A stretch of 50,496 nucleotides of DNA from UBA4716 sp002438865 (GCA_937907325.1 CALERO010000172.1:1-50496), one strand, 5' to 3'; numbered from the stretch's first letter, positions 24,726-32,924 are shown. Notes: generated by a model not told the origin, from the sequence alone. Numbers and translations are program-made.

Positions 24726-26024
24726 TTATTTTGTCACGTCAAGTGCGTATTCCTTGCTTGCCAGATGTGCTTCCTCCTGCGGATCGGTCACAAACGGAAG
24801 CTGTGCAAGGAGCGTTTCTGTTGTTGCGATGCCGTGCAGATTGCTCACCATCTGCGAAAGTTCAAGGTCGTTTGTCGGCATATTCCTTGTAAATATGACG
24901 TCCACCCTGTGTATGGGCACATAGTCCATTGCCCCCTTAAGGCTTAAAAATGCATTGTACAGCTCAAACCGCCTTTTGAGAGTTTTTGAGAAATACCGCT
25001 CCTTGTTTCTGACATGCTGTTCAAATCCCATCAACCTGTACTTGATTGCCACGCCGGAGAGATTGTTACCAAAGCTTTCGTCCGATAAATCGGGAACCAT
25101 TGCAAAACGGTGAATGTCCTGCTTTAGGTTGTTTCTCAGAATTTCAATATCGCTCTCCGACATCACTTTTGATAAATACTGTGCTTGGGCGCCCTCGTAT
25201 CCCATAAGAATACGCTCCTCTTTGAGTTTTGCCGCCTGGTCGCTGTCGAGGTCAATTCCGGTTAAGAATAAAAACGCCTCAACAAACTGTTCCTTGTCGT
25301 TTATGCGGTCGCTCATAAGCAGATTGTAAGCGTCAATCAGCGAAATAATCTGCTCAAAGTCGCCCTGGCACTCCTCGTTGTTGTCATATTCGAGGATAGG
25401 AACTGCGCCGAAATAGTGGCGTGATTTTCCCACAAGATGCATATCGGCGAAATTGTCCGAATTGCTTTCGTAGGTGTAAATTGTGTGTTCGTCGCATACC
25501 ATGCACGAAACGCCCGTAACATTCCCCGAAATATCGTATTTTCTGTAGTAGTGTACGCCGAATAACGGCTTTTTGCCGACGCTGCACGAATATACGATAA
25601 AGGTTTCAAACGGACTTAGGCGAACACTTCTCGGCTGTGAATTTTCATCGGCGTATATAAGCTCGTAGGCTCTTCCGCAAATACTCATCTCCTTTTCTAG
25701 TTCTGCGTCAAGGCTTGCCATGTCCTGTTCGTCGTAGCAGTTTTTCACGGCGTCGATGTTGTAATTTTCGGAACATGAATAGGTTATCGGGTTTCCTACA
25801 AGATAGCTTTTTGCCATATCAACAATATATTTTGCATGGTTGCATATTATTCTGTTGTTTGCTATTTTGTCGCCGGAGCGGACTCTGTTTAAAATATCGT
25901 GCCTGCCCAAGTAATAATCGTTCAAGCGATTAAGCCTGTCAATGCCCTGCCTGTGCCGTTCAATCAGCAAAGATAAAATTTTGCTGTCAAGTCCGTCCTT
26001 AATAGTTTCTTCATCTATGACCAT
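24726..26024 (-). CDS. Phage portal protein (SPP1 gp6 family)
   Basis: This 432-residue protein forms the dodecameric DNA channel of the capsid. Family features include RLNRLNDYYLGRHDIL near residue 35, then NRIICNHAKYIVDMAKSYLV and GNPITYSC, and SGVAIKYRLMGFEQHV in the C-terminal third. AAGGAG precedes the ATG, which lies inside the end of the terminase gene. No SPP1 gp7/Mu F-like minor head gene follows, although one often does. Confidence 0.92.
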   Translation of the reverse strand: MVIDEETIKDGLDSKILSLLIERHRQGIDRLNRLNDYYLGRHDILNRVRSGDKIANNRIICNHAKYIVDMAKSYLVGNPITYSCSENYNIDAVKNCYDEQDMASLDAELEKEMSICGRAYELIYADENSQPRSVRLSPFETFIVYSCSVGKKPLFGVHYYRKYDISGNVTGVSCMVCDEHTIYTYESNSDNFADMHLVGKSRHYFGAVPILEYDNNEECQGDFEQIISLIDAYNLLMSDRINDKEQFVEAFLFLTGIDLDSDQAAKLKEERILMGYEGAQAQYLSKVMSESDIEILRNNLKQDIHRFAMVPDLSDESFGNNLSGVAIKYRLMGFEQHVRNKERYFSKTLKRRFELYNAFLSLKGAMDYVPIHRVDVIFTRNMPTNDLELSQMVSNLHGIATTETLLAQLPFVTDPQEEAHLASKEYALDVTK

Positions 26025-27277
26025 AACGTACTCCTTTTTATAACTTTAGCTTTTTTGAACACAGTATCCTGCTCAAGCGCATAGCGTACTGCGTCTATAG
26101 TATGATTGTTTTTGTCGGGATATTCCGAGCGTGCGTTGCCGAATTTGTCCTTTTCTATCTCGTATTGAGCAAATTCCCTGTATGCGTTGGGACAGCGTGC
26201 GGAGTCAATTATTATCTCCTCTAAGCTTTGCAGAAATTTTATGCCGTACTCAATGCTGTCGGGGCCTTTTTTAGCCGCACAAACGGGCAGTCCCGACTCT
26301 CTGAATTCGCTTATGCTCTTAGGCTCCGCACTGTCGCAGACTATCGGCTGTCTGTAGCTTCCCGACTCACGGATAAGCTTTATAGCCTTTGCGTTTGATA
26401 AACCCGTTTTGTAGATTTCACGGAAAATGAAAAGCCGCTTTCTTTTGCTGTCAAAATTGCATACGACATATACGAACGGGTCTGCCGCATACCCGAAATC
26501 CACCCCTCGGCGTATTTCGTCAAAGGTGCTTATTTCGCTGTCCCCGATCGGACGTTCCGTCAAGTTTGTAAATACCTCTCCGCCCGTGCCCGTTACTTTG
26601 CCGAGATACTCATGCTCGTAAATTTCGGGCTGTACCTTTTTTATATGCTCGGCTTCGGTTATAAACTGCTCGCCTATCCATTCCCTCGGCACATCGAGGT
26701 ATGTGCTGTGGTGTACCAAGGTGTCGGGCGGCAGAGTTTCGATATTTACCCAGCTTTTCACGCTTTTGGGCGGATTGTATGAGTAGAATACATCAAACTT
26801 CATACCGCCCCTCATCAGCGATTGATTAATTGAGCGGATTTCTTCGGGGCCGTTAAATTCGTCCAGTTCCTCGTACCATATGTATCTGATGTAACCGCTT
26901 GATACCTTTGTTGATTTAAGCTTTTTAGGCTCGTCCGCACCTCTGAACAGGATTTTCTGTCCCGTTTCGGTGTAGACCATTTCCATCGGATTTTGCTTAA
27001 CCTGCCATAGCGAGCCTACACCCAGAGTGTCCGCCGCCCATTCAAGCTGTGCAAGAACGCTGTCCCTCAAATATGCGCCCACTTTTCTTATAACCACTGC
27101 ATTTGCGTCGGGATTTTTCATTATTCCGTAAATGATTTCAATGCTTATAAAGCTTGATTTTGTACTTCCTCTGCCGCCGCAGAGCTTGTAGTGCGTGTAT
27201 TTTTCCTCCGCAATGCATTCGTGCAGGTCAAAAAATGCAGGTGAAATATTATTCTTCAGATACGCAACGTCTATCAT
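26015..27277 (-). CDS. Phage terminase large subunit
   Basis: This 420-residue DNA packaging motor is of the PBSX/SPP1 type. The ATPase domain has Walker A GGRGSTKS at residues 34-41 and Walker B-like YIWYEELDEF near 132-141. The C-terminal RNase H-like nuclease domain shows acidic residues in RRGVDFGYAADP (Asp260), IVCDSAEPKS (Asp315) and NNHTIDAVRYAL near the end. All catalytic motifs look intact, so it could still package DNA. It overlaps both the small-subunit candidate and the portal gene. Confidence 0.93.
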   Translation of the reverse strand: MIDVAYLKNNISPAFFDLHECIAEEKYTHYKLCGGRGSTKSSFISIEIIYGIMKNPDANAVVIRKVGAYLRDSVLAQLEWAADTLGVGSLWQVKQNPMEMVYTETGQKILFRGADEPKKLKSTKVSSGYIRYIWYEELDEFNGPEEIRSINQSLMRGGMKFDVFYSYNPPKSVKSWVNIETLPPDTLVHHSTYLDVPREWIGEQFITEAEHIKKVQPEIYEHEYLGKVTGTGGEVFTNLTERPIGDSEISTFDEIRRGVDFGYAADPFVYVVCNFDSKRKRLFIFREIYKTGLSNAKAIKLIRESGSYRQPIVCDSAEPKSISEFRESGLPVCAAKKGPDSIEYGIKFLQSLEEIIIDSARCPNAYREFAQYEIEKDKFGNARSEYPDKNNHTIDAVRYALEQDTVFKKAKVIKRSTLWS

Positions 27278-27482
27278 TCAATTCCCCCTTCACTTTTGCG
27301 ATGTCGTCAACGATAACGACTTTTTTCGAGTCATCGCACTGTTCCTTGTCGAGAATACCGAGATATTTAACAAAGAACTCCGCCGCCTTTAAAGCCTCGG
27401 AGGATTTTTCTCCTCCCTCCATTCGCAAAAGCCTTGTGTAAAATTGAAGTATTTCTTTTTCATCGGCTATTTTTCTTCGCAT
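27249..27482 (-). CDS. Small phage protein, candidate terminase small subunit
   Basis: This 77-residue helical protein (RRKIADEKEILQFYTRLLRM; EALKAAEFFVKYLGI) overlaps the terminase large subunit gene by 29 bases, the usual place of the small subunit. It is shorter than typical TerS proteins (about 120-200 residues) and no N-terminal helix-turn-helix can be made out, so DNA recognition may be reduced or supplied from elsewhere. Confidence 0.5.
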   Translation of the reverse strand: MRRKIADEKEILQFYTRLLRMEGGEKSSEALKAAEFFVKYLGILDKEQCDDSKKVVIVDDIAKVKGELNDRRCVSEE

Positions 27483-27494
27483 CGGATCACTCCG

Positions 27495-27692
27495 TTAAAA
27501 AAGCTCAAAGACTTCGTGTACGCATATGTCACAGCCGACGCAGTCCTCATCGTCGTTTAGGAAAAACTTTTCAGGATATAACGCTCCGCATACGGGGCAT
27601 TCCCGAATATCCTCGTCATAAAAATCACCGCAGCAGTTTCTGTCGGCCTCCATAGCCGCAAGCGCCGCCGGGTTTCTGTTTGAGTAAATCAT
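27495..27692 (-). CDS. Small zinc-ribbon-like protein, first gene of the phage structural operon
   Basis: This 65-residue protein has two cysteine pairs (ECPVCGALYPEKF and CVGCDIC) spaced like a zinc ribbon, surrounded by acidic residues (NDDEDC). AGGAGGA lies upstream of the ATG. As the first gene after the repressed promoter it could be regulatory, but no function is known. Confidence 0.65.
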   Translation of the reverse strand: MIYSNRNPAALAAMEADRNCCGDFYDEDIRECPVCGALYPEKFFLNDDEDCVGCDICVHEVFELF

Positions 27693-27800
27693 AAAAAATG
27701 TCCTCCTGTATATCTTTTTAAGATACTTAATGTTTAAAAAAAATAAATATATGCATATATCAATTCCCGTAAAAGCGTTTCATCTTTTTAGGATACCCAT

Positions 27801-27829
27801 ATTATACCACACATTTGTTCGTTTGTCAA
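27801..27829 (-). promoter_or_regulatory. Consensus promoter of the phage structural operon
   Basis: On the minus strand, a perfect TTGACA (27824-27829) and a perfect TATAAT (27801-27806) have a 17-base spacer. The second operator (27781-27795) begins 6 bases downstream of the -10, covering the expected start site. Confidence 0.85.
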
Positions 27830-27869
27830 GACTTTTGTATATTTTTAAGATATTTTTTTTATAAAACGC

Positions 27870-27898
27870 TTGCATTTTGCGTTTTTATGTGGTATTAT
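27870..27898 (+). promoter_or_regulatory. Promoter of the repressor gene
   Basis: TTGCAT (27870-27875) and TATTAT (27893-27898) have a 17-base spacer. The wide operator pair (27900-27925) lies directly after the -10, which suggests autoregulation. Confidence 0.75.
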
Positions 27899-27942
27899 AA
27901 AGATACAAACGAGCAAAAGTATCTTGAAAAGGAGTAAATAGT

Positions 27943-28581
27943 ATGACCATGGGTGAAAGAATTAAAACCATGCGGCTTGAGCATGGACTTACACAGGAGG
28001 CGCTTGGGGAGCGTCTCGGAATTAAGAAAGCGGCTGTGCAGAAGTATGAGAAAGGCACGGTAAAGAATATCAAGCATGATACGCTTTTGAGCCTTGCGGA
28101 AATATTCGGCACAAGCGTGGAGTATATAGTAAGCGGAAATGCACCCTCTCCCGAAAATGCCGAGCCGGTGCATTTCGATAATGTTGCATTGGTTCCCGTG
28201 CTTTCGAGCGTATCTGCCGGAATGGGGTGCCATGCGGACAGCTTCAGCACGTATGCGAGCGGTTACGAAACGGTAGATAAAGACTCGCTCGATACAGATG
28301 AGGAGTATGTGTATCTGCGTGTCACGGGCGACAGTATGTATCCTATATTTATAGAGGGCGATCTTGCGCTTGTGAGGGTGCAATCGTCCGTGGACAGCGG
28401 CTCATATGCCGTAGTGCTGATAGACGGCAGCTGCGGAGTGATAAAAAAAGTTGTTTACGGAAAAGATTTTGTAGAACTTCTCTCGGTAAACCCGATGTAT
28501 CCCCCAAGGCGCTTTGAGGGTAGCGATATTGAAAGAATACGGGTGTTCGGACTTGTAAAGGAATGTAAACGTAAGTTTTAA
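27943..28581 (+). CDS. LexA/CI-like self-cleaving phage repressor (XRE HTH plus S24 peptidase)
   Basis: This 212-residue protein has an N-terminal XRE helix-turn-helix (residues 4-62; LTQEALGERLGIKKAAVQKY). Next come a linker and an S24 peptidase domain with an Ala-Gly cleavage site (SVSAGMG, residues 92-93), nucleophile Ser131 in TGDSMYP and general-base lysine 168 or 169 in GVIKKVVY. In the family, RecA filaments trigger self-cleavage, so DNA damage would release the structural operon. AAAGGAG lies 8 bases before the ATG. It is not host LexA: the HTH is XRE-type, not the winged helix of LexA. Confidence 0.92.
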   Translation: MTMGERIKTMRLEHGLTQEALGERLGIKKAAVQKYEKGTVKNIKHDTLLSLAEIFGTSVEYIVSGNAPSPENAEPVHFDNVALVPVLSSVSAGMGCHADSFSTYASGYETVDKDSLDTDEEYVYLRVTGDSMYPIFIEGDLALVRVQSSVDSGSYAVVLIDGSCGVIKKVVYGKDFVELLSVNPMYPPRRFEGSDIERIRVFGLVKECKRKF

Positions 28582-28584
28582 GCG

Positions 28585-28612
28585 AACAAAAAAGCATTTC
28601 AGGCATATTATA
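28585..28612 (+). promoter_or_regulatory. Possible sigma-K-like promoter for the dpaA-like gene
   Basis: AACA (28585-28588) and CATATTATA (28604-28612) fit the mother-cell sigma-K pattern (AC, about 16 bases, CATAnnnTA), and dipicolinate synthase genes are sigma-K controlled in Bacillus. The consensus is weak and this is only suggestive. Confidence 0.35.
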
Positions 28613-28645
28613 TATTGTTCACATAATAAACCGACGGGAGGAACA

Positions 28646-29455
28646 ATGAATATGTTTGAAACAATATCAGTAATAGGCGGTGATATGCGCCAGCTAACGC
28701 TTGCACGGGAGCTTAAAAGCGAGGGATATGCCGTAATGCTTTACGGATTTGATACGGAAAGCGGCGGACTTCGCACGGAGAAAAATCCCGATGCGGTGTT
28801 TGATGCGGATATAATCGTACTGCCCGTGCCCGTCAGCTTTGACGGAGATACGGTAAATATGCCGTTTGCGAAGGAAAAGCTAAGTATGGAAACGCTTATT
28901 GAAAGAATAAATCCCACCTCATTGGTATTCGGAGGGCGTATACAAAAAACGGCGGCAGATGCGCTTGAAAAGCGAGGGATAGCGTTCCGGGATTATATGC
29001 TCCGAGAGGAGCTTGCAGTAAAAAATGCAATTCCGACGGCGGAGGGTGCTGTCGAGATAGCGATGTCGGAATTGCCGATAACGCTCAACGGCAGTAAATG
29101 TCTTGTTCTCGGATACGGAAAAGTGGGAAAAATACTTGCTAAAATGCTGTTTGGAATAGGAGCGCAAACGTATGTTGAGGCGAGAAAATACGCCGATCTT
29201 GCAATGATAGAGAGCCACGGCTGCGAATCAGTTCCGCTGTGTGAGCTGAAAAACCGTATATGCGAATTTGACGTTATTTTCAATACTGTTCCTGCCGTGA
29301 TATTAACGGAGGAAATATTAAGCAACGTAAATAAAGATGCATTGGTAATAGACCTTGCGTCAAAACCCGGCGGGGCGGGCTTTATTTTGGATAAGAAAAA
29401 CCCGTATTCCCCACCTGTGGAGAATACGGGTTTTATCATACTTCCGCTATTTTAA
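28646..29455 (+). CDS. dpaA: Dipicolinate synthase subunit A, C-terminally truncated
   Basis: DpaA/SpoVFA with DpaB makes dipicolinic acid in the mother cell for spore resistance. Family features include the start VIGGDMRQLTLARELKSEGY, then DADIIVLPVPVSFDG, IPTAEGAVEIAM, the Rossmann motif VLGYGKVGKILAKML and DLASKPGG near residue 240. In SpoVFA about 45 more residues with a conserved PG-K-AP-TAG stretch follow. Here only 26 unrelated residues do, and most of them are encoded by a terminator hairpin. No dpaB follows. GGGAGG precedes the start. It may be inactive unless another copy exists. Confidence 0.8.
   Translation: MNMFETISVIGGDMRQLTLARELKSEGYAVMLYGFDTESGGLRTEKNPDAVFDADIIVLPVPVSFDGDTVNMPFAKEKLSMETLIERINPTSLVFGGRIQKTAADALEKRGIAFRDYMLREELAVKNAIPTAEGAVEIAMSELPITLNGSKCLVLGYGKVGKILAKMLFGIGAQTYVEARKYADLAMIESHGCESVPLCELKNRICEFDVIFNTVPAVILTEEILSNVNKDALVIDLASKPGGAGFILDKKNPYSPPVENTGFIILPLF
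29397..29434. terminator. Bidirectional terminator overlapping the end of the dpaA-like gene
   Basis: AAAACCCGTATTC (29397-29409) pairs with GAATACGGGTTTT (29422-29434), with an inner CCAC/GTGG stem. It has T-runs on both strands and lies between the convergent dpaA-like gene and the BMC operon end. Confidence 0.88.
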
Positions 29456-30197
29456 CATCAACGTCTTTAAAAATTTCCTTAAAGCGATTGTCAAGACCTT
29501 TTTCTGTTATAAAATAATCGATTGTATCAAACTGCGCAAGCTTAGCAAAACCTATTCTGCCGATTTTTGACTTGTCGCAGAGATAGTATTTCTTTTTTGC
29601 ATTTTCTATCATGCATTTTTTTATATCGCATTCCTGCTCGTTGCTTTCAAGTATTCCGCCGTCCACGGTCACACCACGGCTGCTGAAAAACATCTTGTTT
29701 GCAAAATAATTTTTTCTTATGTCATTGTGCGCCGCCATACCGACAAATGATTGGTTGTTGCTGACCAATCCCCCTACGCCGATTACCTTTAAACCTGCCG
29801 AGCCGGCAAGCTCGTTAATCACACGTATTGAATTTGTCACAATGGTAATGTCACGCATATGCTTTAAAAGCCGTGACATATAAAAAGTAGTGGTTGAGGC
29901 GTCAAGAAATACCGTATCGCCGGGAACAATGTGATTTACAGCCTCAGCCGCAAGCTTTTCCTTAGCCTCCGAATTGAGGTGCTTTCTTTTCTCCAAAGAC
30001 ATTTCGTGATTGCTCTCGTTTACGGATATAGCACCGCCGTGCGTTCTTACAAGCAGTTCCTGCCTTTCGAGCTTTTCCAGGTCACGGCGTATGGTTTCCT
30101 CTGTCACTTCAAGCTCTGTGCTTAACTTGCTCACCCATACAGCGCCCTCCGCATTCAGTGTTTCAAGTATTCTTTTCTGGCGTTCGACCGCAAACAT
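29436..30197 (-). CDS. DeoR-family transcriptional regulator of the BMC locus
   Basis: This 253-residue protein has an N-terminal DeoR helix-turn-helix (LEVTEETIRRDLEKLERQEL, then RTHGGAI) and a C-terminal sugar-phosphate-binding domain of the phosphosugar isomerase-like fold (DTVFLDASTTTFYMSRLL; DKSKIGRIGFA). DeoR proteins usually respond to phosphorylated sugars, so fuculose- or rhamnulose-1-phosphate would be a fitting signal, though this is inferred. ATG 30197 is preferred, with AGAGGTG upstream, over the TTG one codon earlier. It is the last gene of the operon. Confidence 0.9.
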   Translation of the reverse strand: MFAVERQKRILETLNAEGAVWVSKLSTELEVTEETIRRDLEKLERQELLVRTHGGAISVNESNHEMSLEKRKHLNSEAKEKLAAEAVNHIVPGDTVFLDASTTTFYMSRLLKHMRDITIVTNSIRVINELAGSAGLKVIGVGGLVSNNQSFVGMAAHNDIRKNYFANKMFFSSRGVTVDGGILESNEQECDIKKCMIENAKKKYYLCDKSKIGRIGFAKLAQFDTIDYFITEKGLDNRFKEIFKDVDVKIAEV

Positions 30198-30210
30198 CAA
30201 ATCACCTCTC

Positions 30211-30846
30211 CTACTTTATAATTCTTACAAAATCTCCGTTCTTTATACCTGCCGAGTTGGCGTCGTCGGTGTCTATATGCATCTCAACGTTGAAATCATC
30301 TCTTACACGCACCTGAACACCGTAGAACTTTGTCGGCTTTATGCTGTCAACCATAACGTCAACATAATCGCCGTCTTTTATGCCGTGTCTTTTTGCATAG
30401 TCGGGCGTAAGATGTATGTGGCGGTTTGCTATTATTACGCCCTCTTTGAGATATACGCTGCCCTTTGGACCTACAACTACAATTCGCTCCGAGCCTTCAA
30501 TTTCGCCCGATGGTCTTACCGGGGGACTGACCTTTAAAATAAACGTATCAGTCTTTGAAATTTCTACTTGCGTGTGCTTTCTTACAGGGCCCAAAACCCT
30601 CACACGCTCTATCGACTTAAGCGACGGACCTACCAAAGTAACGCACTCCTCCGAGGCATATTCTCTGCCCATAAGAGTTTTTTTCTTTGTAAGCTCGTAG
30701 CCTTTTCCGAATAAAGCGTCCAAATCCTCTCTCGAAAGATGTATATGTCTTTGCGAAACGCCGATCTTTATTTCTTCGTTCTTGTCTTTTTTGTATTCGT
30801 CCAAAATCATTGAAACGGCTTTTTCTATTTTTTCAGCGTCATACAT
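30211..30846 (-). CDS. pduL: Phosphate propanoyltransferase PduL
   Basis: Transfers the propionyl group from CoA to phosphate inside the microcompartment, recycling CoA. It has the PduL fold with two zinc-binding HIHL motifs (SQRHIHLS near residue 34 and ANRHIHLTPDYAK near 143) and the C-terminal EMHIDTDDAN. Length is 211 residues. The N-terminal amphipathic helix YDAEKIEKAVSMILDEY looks like an encapsulation peptide. It sits between a tandem shell protein and the DeoR regulator. No propionate kinase gene is nearby. Confidence 0.93.
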   Translation of the reverse strand: MYDAEKIEKAVSMILDEYKKDKNEEIKIGVSQRHIHLSREDLDALFGKGYELTKKKTLMGREYASEECVTLVGPSLKSIERVRVLGPVRKHTQVEISKTDTFILKVSPPVRPSGEIEGSERIVVVGPKGSVYLKEGVIIANRHIHLTPDYAKRHGIKDGDYVDVMVDSIKPTKFYGVQVRVRDDFNVEMHIDTDDANSAGIKNGDFVRIIK

Positions 30847-30862
30847 TTTCTAATTCCTCCGT

Positions 30863-31510
30863 TCAATCCGCAATGCTCAAATCAAAGAATTTTAGCAATT
30901 CGGGGTGCGGATTTGATATATTTTCACAGCCGTAAACCTTGCCGATAGGGTCGGCGGTTTTCTGTCCGCTCCCGAGCGCTGCGTCCACCGATGAAACACT
31001 GCCCTTTACAATGAGCGACACCAATCTGCCGCCGAGGCGTTCCTCTTTGTGAACAAGCCTCACGTCTGCCGCTTTGAGCATTGAATCGAGACCCACCACA
31101 GCGGCGGTAAAGCCCGATACCTCAAGCACACCCAGAGCCGGACAGCGTACGCTTTCGTCCGCTTCAACGCCGAGCATATTCTTCGGCAGTTTTTTGTTGA
31201 ATTTATCCTTGTTTATATCCATCAGATACGCCATTTTTTCCGTATCCTCCGCAGGACGTGCGATAATGTGTGAAACGATGAACATTCCTTTCGATTTCGC
31301 ATATTCCTCGCCGGCGGCAACCGCCGCTTTTACTGCGGCAACGCTGCCCTCTATCTTAACCGCCATAATCAGCGGTGCGGGGATTTTGGGAGCAAACGGT
31401 CTGTTTCTGTCAAATGCGATTATCCGTATATCGGCTGTTTTTGCCATAAGGTCGGCAGCGCATAGTGCCGTTGTAAAGCTGTATACTTCAATCATTCCCA
31501 GTGCATTCAT
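30863..31510 (-). CDS. Tandem-domain microcompartment shell protein (BMC-T)
   Basis: This 215-residue protein has two BMC domains. The first runs from residue 2 (ALGMIEVYSFTTALCAADLM) and the second from about residue 124 (ALGVLEVSGFTAAVVGLDSM). Such proteins form trimers with hexameric shape and often a gated larger pore for metabolites or cofactors. A longer linker between domains (about 95-122) separates it from PduT. It overlaps no neighbour. The spacing of about 20 bases on each side keeps it in the operon. Confidence 0.9.
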   Translation of the reverse strand: MNALGMIEVYSFTTALCAADLMAKTADIRIIAFDRNRPFAPKIPAPLIMAVKIEGSVAAVKAAVAAGEEYAKSKGMFIVSHIIARPAEDTEKMAYLMDINKDKFNKKLPKNMLGVEADESVRCPALGVLEVSGFTAAVVGLDSMLKAADVRLVHKEERLGGRLVSLIVKGSVSSVDAALGSGQKTADPIGKVYGCENISNPHPELLKFFDLSIAD

Positions 31511-31529
31511 ATATTTTTTCCTTTCGGGG

Positions 31530-32924
31530 TTATACTATGTGAAGTCCGTCAACAAGCACGCATCGTCTGCTTCTTGTAAACGAATGTGCGGCTGTAAGAC
31601 CCTCGCCTGTCGGGCCGGCTATTGTAAATGTTGTGTAGCCCTCACCGCCTGCGCCTATGCCTGCGTATGACGGCGCATTTTTCACGAATATTGTAGTTTC
31701 AATAGCCTTTGCAAATCTTGAAAGGTTGTCGATATTCTTTGAATGAATGTGTGCGGAATGTCTGTTTCCGTGTTCGGCGGCAACGGCAAGGCTTATTGCC
31801 TCGTCAATGTCGTTTACACGTACTATTGCCAGAACCGGCATCATCATTTCAACCTGTACAAACGGGTGATCGGCATTTGTTTCGCATATAACAAGCTTTG
31901 TGTCTTTGGGGGCGTCAATTCCGATTGCTTCAAGGAACTTCACTGCGTCCCTGCCTACCCATTTCTTGTTTATGCCGTATTTACCGTCCTTGTTTATAAG
32001 GCATACGTCCTTTAATTTGTCTATTTCTCTGCCCTTTATCAGATAAGCGCCGTGCTTCTGCATATTGTCGATAAGCTCGTCGGCAATGTTTGCGAATGCA
32101 AAACATTCTTTCTCGGCGATACACGGAAGATTGTTGTCAAAGCTTGAGCCGTTTACAATGTCCTGTGCGGCTTTTGCAATGTCAGCCGTATCGTCAACGA
32201 TTACGGGCGGATTTCCCGCACCAGCGCCGATAGCCTTTTTGCCCGATGATAAGAGCGCCTTAACAACGCCCGGGCCGCCTGTTGCAACCAACATTCTGAC
32301 AATCGGTGACTGCATCATTTCGTCTGATGATGCCTTAGTCGGGTTTGCTACCGAAACAACAAGGTTTTCGGGGCCGCCTGCCTCAAGGATTGCACGGTTT
32401 ACGAGATCAACCGCATAGTTGGCAGTCTTTTTTGCGTTCGGGTGCGGATTGAATACAACGCCGTTTCCGCCGGCAATCATTCCGATTGAATTGCAGATTA
32501 CCGTTTCGCTCGGATTTGTGGACGGCGTAATGCTTCCGATTACTCCGTAAGGAGCCATTTCTATAAGGGTCATTCCTGCGTCACCCGTCATAACGGACGG
32601 CTTTAAGTCCTCCGTTCCGGGAGTTTTGTTTGCAACAAGCTGATGCTTTATTATCTTGTCGGCAACTCTGCCCATGCCTGTTTCCGAAACGCCCAGCTCA
32701 GCCATTTTGTCGGCTTCTTCAAGGGTAAGCTTTCTTATATGCTTTATCATTTCCTCACGCTGTGCAACAGAGTATCCCTTTAATTCGTTGTAAGCCTTGT
32801 TTACTGCGGCAAGAGCCTCCGACATAGTGTCAAACACACCCTTTTGATGTGTTGATTTCGTTTCGCCGTTCATTGACTTTATAACGTTTGCAACAATTTC
32901 GCTTATGTATTTTTCGTTATCCAT
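31530..32924 (-). CDS. pduP: CoA-acylating propionaldehyde dehydrogenase PduP
   Basis: Oxidises propionaldehyde to propionyl-CoA with NAD+. This 464-residue protein is of the aldehyde dehydrogenase superfamily. Visible parts are the N-terminal encapsulation-like helix DNEKYISEIVANVIKSM, the cofactor region GSITPSTNPSETVICNSIGM, and the catalytic cysteine Cys268 in SSFDNNLPCIAEKE. PduP-type enzymes also accept other aldehydes. Its position between the two BMC-T genes fits a cargo role. Confidence 0.93.
   Translation of the reverse strand: MDNEKYISEIVANVIKSMNGETKSTHQKGVFDTMSEALAAVNKAYNELKGYSVAQREEMIKHIRKLTLEEADKMAELGVSETGMGRVADKIIKHQLVANKTPGTEDLKPSVMTGDAGMTLIEMAPYGVIGSITPSTNPSETVICNSIGMIAGGNGVVFNPHPNAKKTANYAVDLVNRAILEAGGPENLVVSVANPTKASSDEMMQSPIVRMLVATGGPGVVKALLSSGKKAIGAGAGNPPVIVDDTADIAKAAQDIVNGSSFDNNLPCIAEKECFAFANIADELIDNMQKHGAYLIKGREIDKLKDVCLINKDGKYGINKKWVGRDAVKFLEAIGIDAPKDTKLVICETNADHPFVQVEMMMPVLAIVRVNDIDEAISLAVAAEHGNRHSAHIHSKNIDNLSRFAKAIETTIFVKNAPSYAGIGAGGEGYTTFTIAGPTGEGLTAAHSFTRSRRCVLVDGLHIV

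Larger units (their letters stand above)
27708..27925. promoter_or_regulatory. Operator array between repressor and structural operon
   Basis: Four sites share the half-site TATCTT/AAGATA. They are TATCTT-TTT-AAGATA (27711-27725), CATCTT-TTT-AGGATA (27781-27795), TATATT-TTT-AAGATA (27838-27852), and a wider pair AAGATAC (27900-27906) with GTATCTT (27919-27925). One site covers the start region of the rightward promoter and one the start region of the leftward promoter. They are probably bound by the S24-type repressor encoded next. Confidence 0.7.
13322..28581. mobile_element. Siphovirus-type prophage structural cassette with divergent repressor (no integrase or replication genes)
   Basis: About 15.3 kb hold packaging, head, connector, tail, fibre and lysis genes in standard order on the minus strand, and a LexA/CI-like repressor on the plus strand. 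All reading frames look intact. No integrase, excisionase, replication initiator, helicase, capsid protease, Cro or Mu-F-like minor head protein is visible. The host genes either side show no clear att repeat. It could be a decayed prophage, a domesticated PBSX- or gene-transfer-agent-like particle, or a satellite relying on genes elsewhere. Confidence 0.85.

Noticed and set aside
27693..27942. CRISPR-like repeats
   Set aside because: The repeated TATCTT/AAGATA elements are short dyads at irregular spacing around promoters, which fits operators, not a CRISPR array.
27943..28581. Host LexA
   Set aside because: The N-terminal domain is an XRE-type helix-turn-helix, the gene faces phage structural genes, and operators lie between them; host LexA has a winged-helix domain.
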